A stretch of 64,000 nt of DNA from Ornithodoros turicata (GCF_037126465.1 NC_088203.1:104122409-104186408); one strand, 5' to 3'. Counted from the stretch's first letter, positions 32,342 through 45,180 are shown. The notes: generated by a model not told the origin, from the letters alone. Program-made: numbers and translations.

Positions 32342-34222
32342 CAAAGTGCATTGGATCTATGGAGGAAAGCAGAAAAAGAGGCGCCTCAACGGCCCTTCGA
32401 GAGAAGACAGAAGCGTGGGGCAAGTGACGTGAGGATAGGAGGTGAGCTGTAGCTTCTTTGGAGCTATGCGAGGGTCACGTTACCTGAATAGCCCAATGAG
32501 GTCGCTTTGCACACGCCACTTTGGGGGCCACTTCGGCGCGCTACCACCACACCTCTCCAAGTATTCCGAAACTAGGCGTTGGGGGCTCCCATAGAGATGT
32601 ATGTAACAGAAACCAGAAGGCGAGCGGTGATGTCACTGGAGTGGCCCCCAATCTCGGCTTCACTTCTCAGAGCAACAGGGCTCCTCCTCTCTTTCATTCC
32701 TCCATGGTTTGATTCAAAGCACTTTGAGAAGTTGACACGCTACACGCTCGATGGCGCCACGTGCATATATTCAATGGCCGTTGGTTTCGATCATCATTGG
32801 TTTCGAGTGGTACGAAAGACGCCTGGAGACGAGATTAGGGCTAGGGTGAAGGACGATTGCTCGGGGACCTTCTCGCTTCACGTCAGATGAGTCCCTCACA
32901 CATATCATGTAGAGGCTTCCCGCCTGGTTGATAATCGCTGAAGATATGCGCTGGATAGGGTAGAAAGTAGGTCCTATCGACATAAACCCTGGCGAGCTTC
33001 CTCCAAGACAGGGCCTTTTTTTAAGGCTCACAAGATATCTAGAAAGTAATTGGTGACGCGCTTTAATATACCAAAAGTTGTGGGGCAGGTAGCCGCACCA
33101 GTGCGGAACTACGTCGCCAGTTGTTTCTTTCTAGTTCTCTCCGTCTACCGTCATTTTCCGAAGACAATGGCAATTTGCATTGTTACGAGGCACAGAATGT
33201 TGTCGTGCGCATGAACGCCTTTATCGTCTAGGCAGTCACACAAGAGACTTCGACAGGGCTGACACTCCGAACCAGGGTTTTTCTGTCTGACTCACTTAAA
33301 TGGACTATCGCATCCAGAAAGGCATGTATGAGACCGATACCTTAAAGCAGCACAGAAGTCACTTTTAACACCCTGCTAACTTCCTATAACACTGTTAAGT
33401 AGGCCAGTTAGATGCACCATGCGAAGTAATTCACACTAGAGAGTCATAACTATCGCAGAAATTGAATTTAAAGTACGCTGCAAAAAGCGACCGTGCGCAA
33501 CGGCGGTGGGGAGCAGAACCAGCCTGTGATATGCCTGGGACCTCGTGCTGACGCAACGAGGATCACGCTCGCAGATTGGTCCAGAGAAATGTTGTCTGCT
33601 ACTCGGCTGTTCGGGGTTCTGAAAAAGCATTCCTATTGGCTCGGTCATGATTCGGCGCTCCTTCTGTCCCTAATTCTCTGGGGGAACTGGAAAATACTGG
33701 TTTACGGCGGCAAAGGGACAAGGCGCTGACCCCCACTGACCGGCGAACCAGAACGAGTTATCCCTGTAACGTCACCGGTGACGTGGCACCATACCTCCTC
33801 CTCCTCGTTATACCAGGAGTCTGGAGTTAAGGGTGAGCAAACGGAGCCCAATTTATGTGACTTTTTTTCTGGGAAACAAATTGCACACATCAAAGCCTTT
33901 CGCGCTATTCGGTATAATGACACACACACTTTCATCAGACGTCTTAACATGAAATTTTTTTGGACGGCCCTCTTTACTCCATCTATGTCGTGGTGTGGTT
34001 TCACAGTCTACTTGGCCAAGTTTCTCTTCCGAAAGCAGCCTGCTTATTAAATAACCCAGTTTTAAAAATTCGCACTCCGTTTGCAGCTAAGGAAGAATGA
34101 CGTAAGCCGGGCTCACAAATGGGAGCACACCGCAGGTGATTGTCTCTGAGGACGCCTGCTTCCCGTTCGCACCGCAACACACTAAGTGAAAAGACCTCCG
34201 TAAATACGCCGACTTTCGCTTA
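32342..34222. other. Unassigned; probable old repeats
   Basis: Around 32517 and 32640 an inverted TTGGGGGCCACT motif suggests a small decayed transposon. The remainder to 34222 carries only short overlapping frames on both strands. No gene is called. Confidence 0.35.
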
Positions 34223-34223
34223 C

Positions 34224-34450
34224 CAGTGCGAGTGCTGACCGACGTGACCGTGTTCCGTGGAACACGGCGTTACGCCCTCGGCTGTACAAACACGTACGAC
34301 GCTATGCAGAAACAGCACTCCACGAGCCGATCTCACACTTCTCCGCCACCTACAGACGCCAGCCATCACTCCGCCCGGCGGCCGGACGCCACGGTGTCTC
34401 TGCCGCTCCCTGATTGCGCTTGTCCGCGCCAAAGGGCGCTCACTAGTTGG
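34224..34450 (-). other. GC-rich stretch with a splice-donor-like end
   Basis: Much richer in CpG than its surroundings. On the - strand it ends CACTG followed by GTAAGCGAAAG, a good 5' splice site. The open frame through it reads into the donor but has no recognised motif. It could be a first exon or CpG-rich promoter on the - strand; evidence is thin. Confidence 0.25.
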
Positions 34451-34674
34451 CCTTGTCTAAGTGACGTTTACAGAGAGGGAATTCCGGAATGCCCTCAACA
34501 CCCGTCGTCTGCTCTTGCCATGCGTTACGTCAAGTTGCACAGTAAGAACTCCACGAATTCGCGTCGGATTTTTTGCGTCAGGCATCGGTGATGAACGAGG
34601 AGTAAAATGACACAGTAGTTTCGGAATGTAGTTTGACGGATGCGATAGTCCCTTCAAGTGTTGGAGAAACTCAC

Positions 34675-34825
34675 CTGACTTTTCTTGCGCAACGTTCGCT
34701 GATAGTTTGCAACATTTGCAGCCATCATGATGCGCTACATGAGGGACAGAACAGCGTTCAGGCGTTTTCAGCATCACCCGTTCCACAGTAGGCTGAGTCA
34801 GAGTGCGAAGCCATACTGCAAGCAT
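34675..34825 (-). CDS. Weak internal exon candidate, product unknown
   Basis: On the - strand, TATTTATTGCATCACAG precedes a 151-nt open stretch ending AAGTCAG followed by GTGAGT. The frame that is open throughout begins MLAVWLRTLTQPTVERVM and includes a Cys-rich D-G-C-K-C-C-K-L. Splice borders are good. No neighbouring exon joins it in a clearly compatible phase, and the protein is not recognised. Confidence 0.25.
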
Positions 34826-36388
34826 CTGTGATGCAATAAATAGAGTTGTCGCTTTTTAAGTTGAATGAACAACGGAAGGTACTTACCGTTACCTACCATC
34901 AGTGTACCAAACCACTGCTATAGTCCACGTAGAACGGACATGCCGCTGATATGAGTCCGCAGGCAACGTGGGCATGTACCTATCTGCCAAAGTATAGCAA
35001 GTGTAGCTGAAAAGAACTGTGCCATATTTGTTTAAGTACCAATTAAGAAATATTTACGCTGTGCAACATTATGCTGTAGAACGGAACCTGCACACAACAC
35101 ACATGTGCTGACTTTTACTGATAAGCTTTTTTTTAGGCGTGGTCCGGCCTGGCCTGGCCAAACGCCTCGTTTTGGACGCCACGGACCTAAGGAAGCAAGG
35201 ATCGCGAACTGTAAGTAAGAAATACCGAAAATAATGAACGTTCTGGCACAAAGACAAGGAAGAATCTGAAAATAAGCGAATAGGAAACGTCAGTCAAACG
35301 CAAAGACTCAAACAGAAAGTGTTCTTAATGAGAAAGTACGAAGATATGAGCAGAAATTGGAAACTGTTGATGTCAAGGTTTTGCCATCGTGCAGAAGAAC
35401 AGCAGATACGCACTTTCGCGACTCGTGACATAAATTACAAACGGGCATAAAAATATTTCTGGACACAGCTTTTCCAGAGCATCATTGAAAGTGGATCGGA
35501 TTAACCGACGTCAATTAAAAGGACGTAGTTTCTCAAGGTATGGTCGTTAGTGGCAAAGTTTCACCGAGAAAAAGAGCGCACCTCATGTCTGTTCTCAATT
35601 TCCAGAAGCAAAGTCTTACAGAACCCGTATACTTACTCGTATCTTCGACAATCAAAATATGATAAGGGCCAAAATTGAGCTTCATTAACTAAAGACGCTC
35701 GCACGTAGTTATCCTTTTTAATTTACTTCCCAGATGTGCTAAAGCGTTGCCACAGAAACTGGACACTGCAGTTTGATTATCAACTGACGAAGTCGTACTC
35801 TTCTTGTTCGTAAACATATTGCGCACTGATAAGAGTGATAAGAAAGAGAAGTTAACGAGAGGATAATGTGAGACAAGATAAATCGTGCGATGTATTTGTT
35901 GCGTCGAAATTGAACATTTAACTGGTTGGCTAGACCAAGGGATAATATATCCGCCCTTAAGCAACCAGACAAGATAATCGACTACTCTTCGTGTGAGAGT
36001 TCTAGTTGAACAGTAGCGCAAGCAGTTTCTTCTGTGTATTCCTCCTCAACTTCGAGTTTTACGGGCGGAACTACTCCGAGGACGCTTTTTCTTCGCGAAG
36101 CAACCGTGGTTAAGAGTGCTATCCCCACATGCTATCCCTATTATCTATTATGCTATCCCCATATAGATGGGGATAGCATAAAGAAATCAGCATAAATTAT
36201 GTCAGGAAATCGGAGACGGAGTATTTGATCCAGCTGCTTCCGAGTCTTACTTTGGAGCAACGGGCATGACTTATTGTCCTAGTAAACGCCTCGCAACAAG
36301 GTTAATAAATTCAAACAACTCAATTCAATAAAGGCAAAGGTTAATATCATCATACACCGTTTGCGCTGTTCCCAATGGCTTCACTTAC
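34826..36388. other. Unassigned, with scattered minus-strand splice motifs
   Basis: A donor-like GTAAGT (minus strand, about 34888) and acceptor-like tracts near 34995 and 35215 occur, but the stretches they bound have stops or mismatched phases. A SINE scrap (CGCGAAGCAACCGTGG) lies at about 36092-36107. Otherwise nothing. Confidence 0.3.
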
Positions 36389-36441
36389 CACAGAGGTTCA
36401 TCTTTAGCAAACTGGGGCAGCCCATCTTCCCCCTGATGCGT
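36389..36441 (-). CDS. Short internal exon candidate, product unknown
   Basis: On the - strand a pyrimidine-rich acceptor TCTATTTTCTTTCAG is followed by 53 nt and a consensus donor GTAAGTGAAG. One frame reads THQGEDGLPQFAKDEPL and leaves in phase 2; the other two are less protein-like or stopped. Both splice sites are of high quality, which is why it is listed, but there is no supporting second exon. Confidence 0.3.
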
Positions 36442-38426
36442 CTGAAAGAAAATAGACCTCGTTGAGTGTGACCACTACCCTCCGCGCAGTAATGCATGTT
36501 GTCCTAGCGCTTTACATGTTTGCACGATTTCAGTGGCGGCGGATGCCCATACTTTCATGCGCAACGCCTTTCAATTCAGGGTGCGTAACATGTAATCGCT
36601 GAAAGGAGTCATAAATTACAGGTACCATTTACAAATAGCGGCTGAGCAATCATATAGAAAATATTATGTAAGGGATACGTTCATCGTATGCGTTGCAACT
36701 CAACGCTAAAACACACACAAGCTCCAGGGCCAGCTCAGCGGCCTTGCCTACAGTTGCCTTGCCTCGCTTGTGCGCCGACAAAGCAGGTGCCCGCCATTCG
36801 TATGCAGTGAAGCCTTCAGTATGTAGGCCCATATCAGCTCAAACGTAATCGCCACGTGCGAGCAAAAAACAATGCCAAACGGTAGCCTTATCGATGTAGG
36901 TAAGCCTGGTGCTCGTGCGCTGACAAAGCATGTGCCCTCCATCCGTGAACGAAGCCTTCAATACGCGGAACCATATCGCTCGATTACAACGTCAAAAATA
37001 AGAGGGTGCCAAACAGTAGTGTTATCGAAGTAGATAAGCCCGTCTATCGCACGCTTCTATCTTTACAGCATTGCCGTGCCACGCCCACAATGACAAAACA
37101 AACATCATTTTAATATGAGAATGTAAATGATTACAGGGGGCGCAAGCATCAACTTCGCTCTTTCCACCGTGGGAAATATAAGCTGTGGCCTGAATCAATC
37201 TTGTCAGTCCTGGGGTGAGCTTGTCGCTGCGCGGATGGCCCCTTCTGCAAGGAACTCCAAGGAAGGTTTGGTCCCGGTCTCCTCTTTGCAGCACGATGAA
37301 GTTACTAGGAACACCGAGATACGTGCACGATTCTGCTGAGGGACTGGCCCCAACGGGATAGCGAAACGTAACCAGGACCATGGTTTCGCCTCTTTGGGAA
37401 GGTAGGTGTTTGCCTGACTGCTGCTGAAGTACGATTGCTCATTTTGTTTAGTTACATTAGTATACTAGTCGTGAAAAGTTGGGTCTTTTTCCTTGTACTG
37501 TCCTTTTCTAATCGCATGTTCATTCGTTTGTTGATGCTTCGTCTGAGGACCTTCCACTACGAACACATGCTGCGTCAAAGGCATATGGTGCGGTCCTTGG
37601 AACTACAATCGTCTCGAAGCTTTCGTAGGATAAAGGCCGTTGGAGGCCGCCGTCAACGGAGCGGAACCTTCCATTTTGGATAACTGCCTCCGCTTTCAAG
37701 ATCCTGTTTTGTCAAGTTTCCGTTCCCATATTGTCCCAAGGCCCCGCGCACATGAAGTGCTACGTTATTTCCACCTCCTGAAATGCCGCCATGCAATGAT
37801 AAAACTTGGTTCATCCATACCACGTAGCATATCTATGCTTGTTTACTCAATAAAAGTAGTTGAAGTGCTTGCTCCGTGTTCCTGGGTCTCGTAACGCTCT
37901 TTGGAGCAATTGAATCTATGTAGGTTTCCGGTATTGTACTCTCAATGTGAATAAAAACTTCATGTAGTCAGAGTTTGACCGAAATGTACTCATAGCTGCA
38001 CTACACGCCTGCATGTGCCCTACCTACCCACCTTTAGCGGTGAGGCCGAAGGAGCTGCTTGAATGGCGACGTTTGTTATAAATTCCTGTCAATCGTTTCC
38101 TGAATCTGTCGTGAAGCAAACAAATTATACAGAATGCTGCCATGTACGGCAGGTCACGAGAAAAAGACTATCTAAGCTATTTGGGTTTTCTATGTTCAAA
38201 GGTAACTCCGGTCTGAATCATTTTATCTTAGTTTCAAGCGCACACCTCGAAGTTACTTGCGCTGCGTTCCTCATGATATTCGGTGGCAAGCATCACTATC
38301 AGGAGACTCAAACCGTGAAGTGTAAGCCTACAGCTAGAATTAATGGTCCTAAAAGAGTAAATGCATCAACAACGAGCTGTGACATGTAGCTCCAAAACCA
38401 TTGTCTCTAAAGGCTAACGTTTTTAC
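36442..38426. other. Mostly unassigned; possible BEL/Pao RNase H scrap at 37530-37605
   Basis: At about 37530-37605 (+) a frame reads H-S-F-V-D-A-S and, after a short insertion, S-K-A-Y-G-A-V. It resembles the F.DAS..AYGAV signature of LTR-retrotransposon RNase H domains (BEL/Pao type). It is interrupted by stops on both sides. Elsewhere in this 2-kb stretch I see only short frames; a direct repeat of CGCTGACAAAGCA(T/G)GTGCCC-like text occurs near 36776 and 36920. Confidence 0.25.
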
Positions 38427-39924
38427 GGTTACGCCCCATTTCGTCCAAACGTTTATTTCGTCCAAGTGCTCACAACGTCCAAATATTTAATTCGTCCGAA
38501 AAAAATCTGACGTACTGAACACTTGGACGAAATGAACGAGCGAGGAGAAACTTGCCCAGCGCGTCCAATAGCCCGTTTCGTCCAAATGGGGGAATTCCCA
38601 AAGGATCTGCTCCTTTCGGCAGGCGACTGCCTGGCTACATTCATGAAAGCACAGGCCATTTTGACACTGGGTGAATGGCAGGTGACTGTATTCATGAAAG
38701 CAAATGGATTATCGATCAAACGGGGAATCACAGAAAACACAAACCCGTTCACAGGACCGCTGACCTACAGTGACCGTCCAGTTAACGATGTGTTGTTTTC
38801 TATAGCTGTGTTCTCGCTACGTACCGCGTTTCCCAATGTCAGTGATCTTTCTTGGAGACATCTAGGGATCTGAAAGGAAACTTGCGGCCCTTTGCCTTTA
38901 CGTAGACTACTTCGAGCGGCAGTGGCTTACCAACGTTCATCTCTGGAATTAGTTTGCGGATGAGGACGATCTCCGCACAAACGATCACGCCGAAGGGTGG
39001 CATAATTCGCTGCGCATGAAATTCAAGAGCCAACCCCACATGACGTTTTCGAAGTTCCTCGTCGAATTTGAGTCAACCATACACAATGTAAGCACAACCA
39101 GGTAAGAAACAAATTCGCATAATCAGGGAACATCATCATGATAATTAATAGAATATAGCATATATACTTCCTCGCTTGCTCTCTTTGTATTCATGCTTCT
39201 TACCGCCATTTGCAGGTACGCATTCGGCTGCTGTTGAACGGGGCTTCGCCAAGCAGGAGACGATACAAGAGGCTCGCTCTTCCTTCTCATGGGCGTACGG
39301 AAAATACAGCTCAGGGGAAATGATGCTGGGAAACGAAGCAAACTTCACAGACGTAACAGAGCAGTTTGCTCATGTCATCAAGGCATACCTGCAGCGCATG
39401 TCCCACTTGCTGGGCCATGCTAACCAATAAGTTAGTTGTTTAAATGAAAAAATGAAAAGAAAAGAACAACTAAACGGAGCAGGCTGAGCATTTGTTTCTC
39501 GTTTTACTCGGTGTATAACATCTTTCAGTGGGAATGTTTAAATCTTACCTTCAACTAATAAGTCAGTTGTTGGAATGAAAAAAAATAAATAAAGAAAAAT
39601 AAATAAACAGAGCAGGCTGAGCACTTGTTTTTCGTTTTACTTGGTGTATGACATGGCATCTTTCGGTGTGAATGTTTAAATTCTACCTTCAATCGTAAAC
39701 GAAGCAATTGTCCACTCGCATTCGGAGATCCCCCTCCCTTTTCGGACGAAACAAGCGTTTGGACGGGACGGTTATTTGGACGGGTTGGTCAAGTTTCCCC
39801 CCCCCCCCCCCTTTGGTTCAGTTCGTCCAATGCCCACTATGTCCAATTTTTTTCGGACGTGCTGAGTACTTGGACGTTGTGAATACTTGGACGAAATAAA
39901 CATTTGGACGAATCGGGGTGCTAC
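38427..39924 (+). mobile_element. Mutator-like (MULE) transposon, TSD CGTTTTTAC
   Basis: About 1.5 kb bounded by long, imperfect inverted ends full of TTCGTCCAA / TTGGACGAA motifs (left CATTTCGTCCAAACGTTTAT, right the inverse of GATTCGTCCAAATGTTTAT). It is flanked by identical 9-mers CGTTTTTAC at 38418-38426 and 39925-39933. Long terminal inverted repeats, a 9-bp duplication and the transposase remnant inside all fit the Mutator-like superfamily. Confidence 0.75.
38909..39430 (+). pseudogene. MULE transposase remnant
   Basis: From about 38909 one frame reads YVDYFERQWLTNVHLWN, then a TAG, then DLRTNDHAEGWHNSL and a tail with Q-P-H-M-T-F-S-K-F. The order Y-F-E-x-x-W, R-T-N-(D/N)-x-x-E-G-W/F-H is the C-terminal signature of MULE transposase catalytic domains. 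After ACCAG/GTAAGAAAC (39101) and a TTTGCAG acceptor (39216), a second open piece (G-T-H-S-A-A-V-E-R-G-F-A-K-Q, stop at 39428-39430) may be the last exon, but the phases do not agree. The in-frame stop and missing N-terminal half make it non-functional. Confidence 0.6.
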
Positions 39925-39933
39925 CGTTTTTAC

Positions 39934-41140
39934 AAAAATAACTATTTACATAGTTTATCTGCGCAGGGACCATTATTCCAGCAAGGACTGTTACCGATGA
40001 TCATAGTGGATTTTTTTCCAGGACAAGGTTACATATTTCCAAAAATGGTTTCCACTAGGCGACAAAGACAGTGTTGTCGCCATGACATCAAACTTGTCTG
40101 TCCTTTTTTTCATTCCCTTTCACGGGTTACTCGCCTTCGGCTTTGTGAGCTGAGTCCCGTATATGGTTCCGACTCGAACGCAACCGGGAAGTACAACAAA
40201 CATCAGCGCGGCTAACAGGCAACAACAAAAGGTTTATTGACTCACATTGAGCAGCACGCACACCACTATCCACGGCGATAATTCCCAATTCTATGAATGC
40301 ACAGTAACAGCACGAGCAAATCGTAGTGCTAAGAAAAGATTTCCGTCCGACCTGAGAGCGCAGCTCTTACTGCAACCCCCCCCCCCCCTTACAATCACTC
40401 AATGCCCTTTTTACCTCTACCGAGATAAAATAACGAAAGGGAACGGGAACGTGCCCCGGCCGGCATATCAGTCCTTGATATCAGTCTACATATTTGTCAG
40501 AAGTAGCTTCTGATGATCCCACAACATCAAACTGGTTTCGTTCAGAACTTCCAAAAGTACGCAAAAGCCGCAAAGCATTGCTTGTACGACATAAATCATT
40601 CTGCGGACTAGCGTCAAGACCCCCCATTTCGTCATCTCACAGCATAGGCAACCTAACATATTAACTTGCGACCGCTACAATAACTTTACCCTTCACAGCG
40701 CATATTCTTGCATAGCAGCTAAAGCAAAAAGAAAAAATCTGGAAGATAATCGCCTTTTGAGAACCATTAATCATTCAAAGGCAGGCCAAGCGCAGTGCAT
40801 GGGAACTCGCTGTAAGACTAACTGCTTATAGCAAAATCAATAGGAGCCGAGCAGTCGCCAACGATGTTGTTTCTGACGCGCGAAATAATCCATCAAATTT
40901 AACATAACGAAAGCTATTAACGGGCCTTCATCGTTCACTATTTTGTACTAAATAAGTAACAGCGATGAAACGATGCGCGAACCACAGAATCGAAAAACAC
41001 ACGTGGTTTCAAAGACGCCTGAAACCTTATCGCCATTCCTGATTGTGGGTTACCATTCGAGATCGTGAAGATCTAAATGTACCTTCGACAGCCGGTAGCA
41101 CGCTGTAAGCCCGAGGTGGACGAAGAAAGAAACAACCAGA
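39934..41140. other. No recognised feature
   Basis: Contains a poly-C run near 40377-40387 and short frames only. No motif, RNA or repeat identified over about 1.2 kb. Confidence 0.5.
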
Positions 41141-41283
41141 GCAGCAAAATGTACTGAAAGTCGAGTGCAATAGGGGTGGACGGGTAGGTGGAAGGCCTTG
41201 AACAGACTCGTTAAACTAAAGAACACTGATAAGATACATACCGTCCACCCCTATTGCACTCGACTTTCAGTACATTGTGCTGC
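41141..41283. mobile_element. 143-bp inverted-repeat MITE
   Basis: Arms of 43 bp (41141-41183 and 41241-41283), beginning GCAGCAAAATGTACTGAAAG in one orientation and ending CTTTCAGTACATTGTGCTGC, are nearly perfect inverts around a 57-bp loop. Confidence 0.75.
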
Positions 41284-43079
41284 TTGGGAACTACCGATGC
41301 TGTTGTCAGAGTGCTCCGTTTGGACCAGTCGAAGATAGAGGGCTCTAGAGAGTTCGGTGGCTGCCAGTCCAAGATGGCCATAAGAAAGATACCATAGAAC
41401 GAAATGAAAGGAGGAAATACGCATGTTTTAACTCGCTCTCACTGGCTTTAGCGTAAGAAGCCATTGGAGCTGCGTGTATGCTATCCAGTCCTATCCAACC
41501 CGTTCCGGTTTCGTGGAGGCATTGATCGTGTTCTACCAGAGCACTGCACTCGTGTTTTTTTTGGTGATGCAAAAATGGGGCATATTGACGTTCATAGCAC
41601 ATTTTCTCAGTGAACACACATACGTGCAGAGAAATGACTAAGGAGGATTAGAAGACGCTGCTATTAGAAGGCACATTACAGTTTGAGGGGGGGGATATAC
41701 ATTTATTAAAAGGAAAGATCCGCCATTATAGTTTGAGTTGAAAATGCAGCCTTCGCACAGACACGGGCGCGTCGCGTGTGAATATGAAACCGAAACTCCT
41801 ACGACATTTTTCTTTCCTCTATAACGACTATATTTCAAACCTCCAAACGAGATCTCTCTAGTTTCACCTTATATCTTCGCAATGGGTTGGACATCACGGT
41901 AGAATTGGCTTGATAGACGTTTTCTTTATTTCTTCTTTTATTTTATTTTTTTATTTTTTTGCATTCGCTACATGTACACAAGATTATAAGTTCAAGTTGT
42001 TTTCGTCCGCTGGTCACACTGACCCCGATGTGGCTTCTCTCGCCTAGTCTGTCACCGTCGGGTTATTTGGCTACAGTATCTTGTGTCTCTATGTTTATGA
42101 ATAATCGCGCTCGATAAATATCAATAATGTTGTTCTAGCAGAATGAAACATATCGGTGAGCAGACTGTGAGCCTCTCAGACATTGCCCACGTGGTGAGGA
42201 ACAGGTGAGGAGAAATGAGAGAGAAAAGGAGGTAATGATGATTAGTCGCTTTACGTCGCGAGACAACTATGACAACGCGTTGAGGGAAAAGGAGGGAATC
42301 GACGGGAAAGAGATGGGTAAGAAATGGGGGCACGTGTTGAGAAGAGAGAGAGGGAAAAAATGGGTAGCTGACGAAGCGGATAAGAAAGCTCCGAGGAAGG
42401 GGACAATATAATGACTTTTTAAAGGACCTGTGAAATGCCCCTCCATAAAATTTTCGTTTTCGGCGGCGACGTGTTGTGCAAGAAATAACACGAGCCTCTC
42501 GTGATGGAAGGGCGGAATAACACGAATCCTCTCGCGACAAGCGCAGCGGCCCTGCAGCAGGCGCTAGGGGCCTCTGGCAAGACCGCCCAAAAATAAAGCC
42601 TTTTAGCTGAAACGACGTCACGTAGCAATTTGGGGTCCGCCGCCTTCGTGAGGTGGGAGAAAGGAGGCAGCTGTGGGATAGAGCCTCATGGCGCGGACCG
42701 CTTCAGGGCCCCGCAAGACCCTAGGCTACCTCCACCACCACCAGCACCAGGAGACGAAAGGAGGGGTGCCAGGGCAGGACTCATCCGGAGCCATCCCCGG
42801 GGGTCATAATTTCTCTCGTCGGCCCTGGAAGTAGCCATGGGCACAAACCACCATCAGCCACAAAGCCTGCGTTTGAAATCATCTGCGGCGATTGGCCTAC
42901 ATCTGTTAATATGTTTACGTGCAAAAGAGTGAGAGGACACATTAATCAGGCGGTTGATCAACAATCAATCAACAATCTTCGGTTGTACTGGGTTGAAAAC
43001 ATGCAACCATAAACAGTTACGATGTCATGGTATTTTAGATTAATTAATGCATTTAATTTAATTTAAAAAAAATGTAGCA
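41284..43079. other. Unassigned, probably old transposon sequence
   Basis: A 166-codon frame on the - strand (42121-42621) is the longest in the window but reads as low-complexity (R-R-R-R-K-R-K, serine/leucine/phenylalanine-rich) and overlaps open frames on the other strand. I do not call it a gene. The stretch 42420-42860 is CpG-rich and has the feel of a decayed element. Confidence 0.35.
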
Positions 43080-43549
43080 AATTTTGTGCAATGTTCTTTT
43101 ACTCAGTGACCTGTATTGAGTACTTCTGTTTTATCATTTTTTTCTTTTCACTGTTCTTCTGTTTCTACATACTACAGAAAGTGTATAGGTACTGCCGTAA
43201 ATTTTGCATGTTTTTTCTTTTTTTTTTTTTACTTACTGAGCTGCATTGAGTGCTTTTATTTTATAGTTTTTCTTTTCACTATTCTCCTGTGCCATATTTT
43301 TACTTACTACATAAAGTTTATGTTTATGAGAATATGTAGCATAGGCTAATGTGTGTTTGATTCTTGTGCATTATTTATCTTTACTGTGTACTGCATACTT
43401 GTGTACTGTATTTCTGCGTAGTGCTGCCTAGTGTCAGTGCGGCCCCCGGGTGCCCTCAAGGTACTTTGTTGTAGCTTTTTTTCCGGGGCCACCGCCATCT
43501 TTTGTTAGATGGAAACAAAAACAATAAAAAAGAAAAAGAAAAAAAGAAA
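43080..43549 (+). mobile_element. LINE-type 3' UTR with internal duplication and A-rich tail
   Basis: T-rich text in which about 135 bp is duplicated (ACTCAGTGACCTGTATTGAG and ACTTACTGAGCTGCATTGAG). It is followed by GTGCGGCCCCCGGGTGCCCT, GGGGCCACCGCCATCTTTTG and an A-rich end with AACAATAAAAAAG. The architecture, a non-coding T-rich leader, a short conserved block and an A-rich tail, fits a 5'-truncated non-LTR retrotransposon. Confidence 0.5.
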
Positions 43550-43820
43550 GGTCTTCTCTATCTGGATGGCGTTTTCCTCTGGTCAGCACACCCTCTACTC
43601 ATCCTCCTTCAAACACCCTCCACTCCTTCAAAGAGCGTGTAAGTGAATGATGGAAGCCAACGTCACTTTGTCACGTTCGCAGTCCCGATGGGAGGGTGAT
43701 CATGTGACTCGTGACGCAGCCCCTGGCTTCGCTGAAGCGCCATCACATTAGCATCATCAGACGACTCCTTGCTGGTGAATACGAGCTAACGGCTGCTCCC
43801 CGTCCAGGCCTGCACTCTAA

Positions 43821-43842
43821 GAGAGAGAGAGAGAGAGAGAGA
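43821..43842 (+). repeat. (GA)11 microsatellite
   Basis: Perfect dinucleotide run. Confidence 0.95.
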
Positions 43843-44874
43843 AAATGAGTGATTTTAGTATTTCGGGGGATAAAATGCACTACTACAAAAATTAGTCCCT
43901 TTCGAGAGTTAATGAATGTCACAGAGCGGGAACTGCATTTCACGCTGTGTTCTAATAGTTCTAGGTAGATTATTGATGTGCACGAATGAAAATACTTTGA
44001 ATTAAACCGTCAAACCGTGATATGTCGAGTGATATCAAATCGGGCGACGTGCATAGGGCATAATTTCGCAAGAAAGAACCTTTCCCTATTCCTTTTTACT
44101 ATTTACAGTATGTGTGGGTGGAAAATTGCCCAGTTAGCTGAGATGTATGGCCATCAAATTCACGAACAAGACGTATTTACGTAGACTATTACATTCAGGA
44201 GGCCATTTGCGAAGTTGAGTGACTATTCGCAGTCCTGGAGAGTAAATTTCGGGGTTAGGGTACTGAAATGAGGAGTAATTGCACTCTAGGGCAATAGAAG
44301 TTACAATTACTCCCTGTTTTACTTTTTCTCTTCTCCTCACAGTGTGGTGCAATGCAGAGTCTGCAGACGTCACGCGAATAGATCGGGACGAGGTTGCTCT
44401 CTCCGGGCGTTTCTATAAATTTTATTGCGCAGTGGCAGTACATTGCACAGCTACTTATAGACTGCATGATGAGTGAAGCAGGCTTTCGAACGACGTTACG
44501 TGTCACTTCCTTGTTCTTTCAGGCGGGCGTTCGCGATCACGTGTACGAGATGCAGCCCTGTGAGCAACATAAAAGTTCGGACTCAGTCAATCAAACCGAT
44601 GGTGGATAGCGGGCGGATAGATGAAGGAGGACTCGTTGTTTGAACAACGAACAAAATAAAAAAATTACTGTTGCTACACTTGATCAGATACACATACGCG
44701 TTTCCAAAATCACAACTACAAACACAAGAATGCCACACAGGCGATAACAACAACACCAGTAAATGATGACGATGACGTATGGGGTGTTTCACCGCGGTGG
44801 TGCCGTACCCTACCCCATTGCACGTGGAACATTATGTGATAATGATGAAGGAAGGGTGAAAACACAAGAAAGAA
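43843..44874. other. No recognised feature
   Basis: About 1 kb of mixed sequence with short overlapping frames on both strands; no motif identified. Confidence 0.45.
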
Positions 44875-45180
44875 CTAAAGCGTCTGAAGCAATCCAGTGG
44901 ACGACAGGAAGTCCATGAACAGGTGAAGAACCCGACGATGGAGCACAGGATCTTCATAGGGGCCAATGACTGCAGCTAAGGTGAGTGGCCTGTTGCTGAT
45001 GCGGGCTACCTCACCACACAATGTTCGCCTTTGCGGGCAGTAGAGTGAACATTCCATAAGAATGTGCTGGGCAGTCGCCACGACACCGCAAATGGACTAA
45101 AGGCCCGTGCCACAGCATCGGATCATACACTTCAATTGCGGGGTGAAACAACATTGAGCCGGAGTCTATGCAGGAGGGAG
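44875..45180 (-). pseudogene. Non-LTR retrotransposon C-terminal fragment
   Basis: On the - strand the frame ends A-Q-H-I-L-M-E-C-S-L-Y-C-P-Q-R-R-T-L ... LLQTL stop. Just upstream, L-L-H-R-L-R-L-N-V-V-S-P appears with two stops. The pattern RLRLNV ... HIL.EC..Y...R is shared with the fragment at 58357-58926 and is the tail of LINE polyproteins that follow an RNase H domain. It is 5'-truncated and broken. Confidence 0.6.

Noticed and set aside
42121..42621. 166-codon minus-strand frame as a protein gene
   Set aside because: Low-complexity composition, overlapping open frames on the other strand, no motif, no splice or promoter context.
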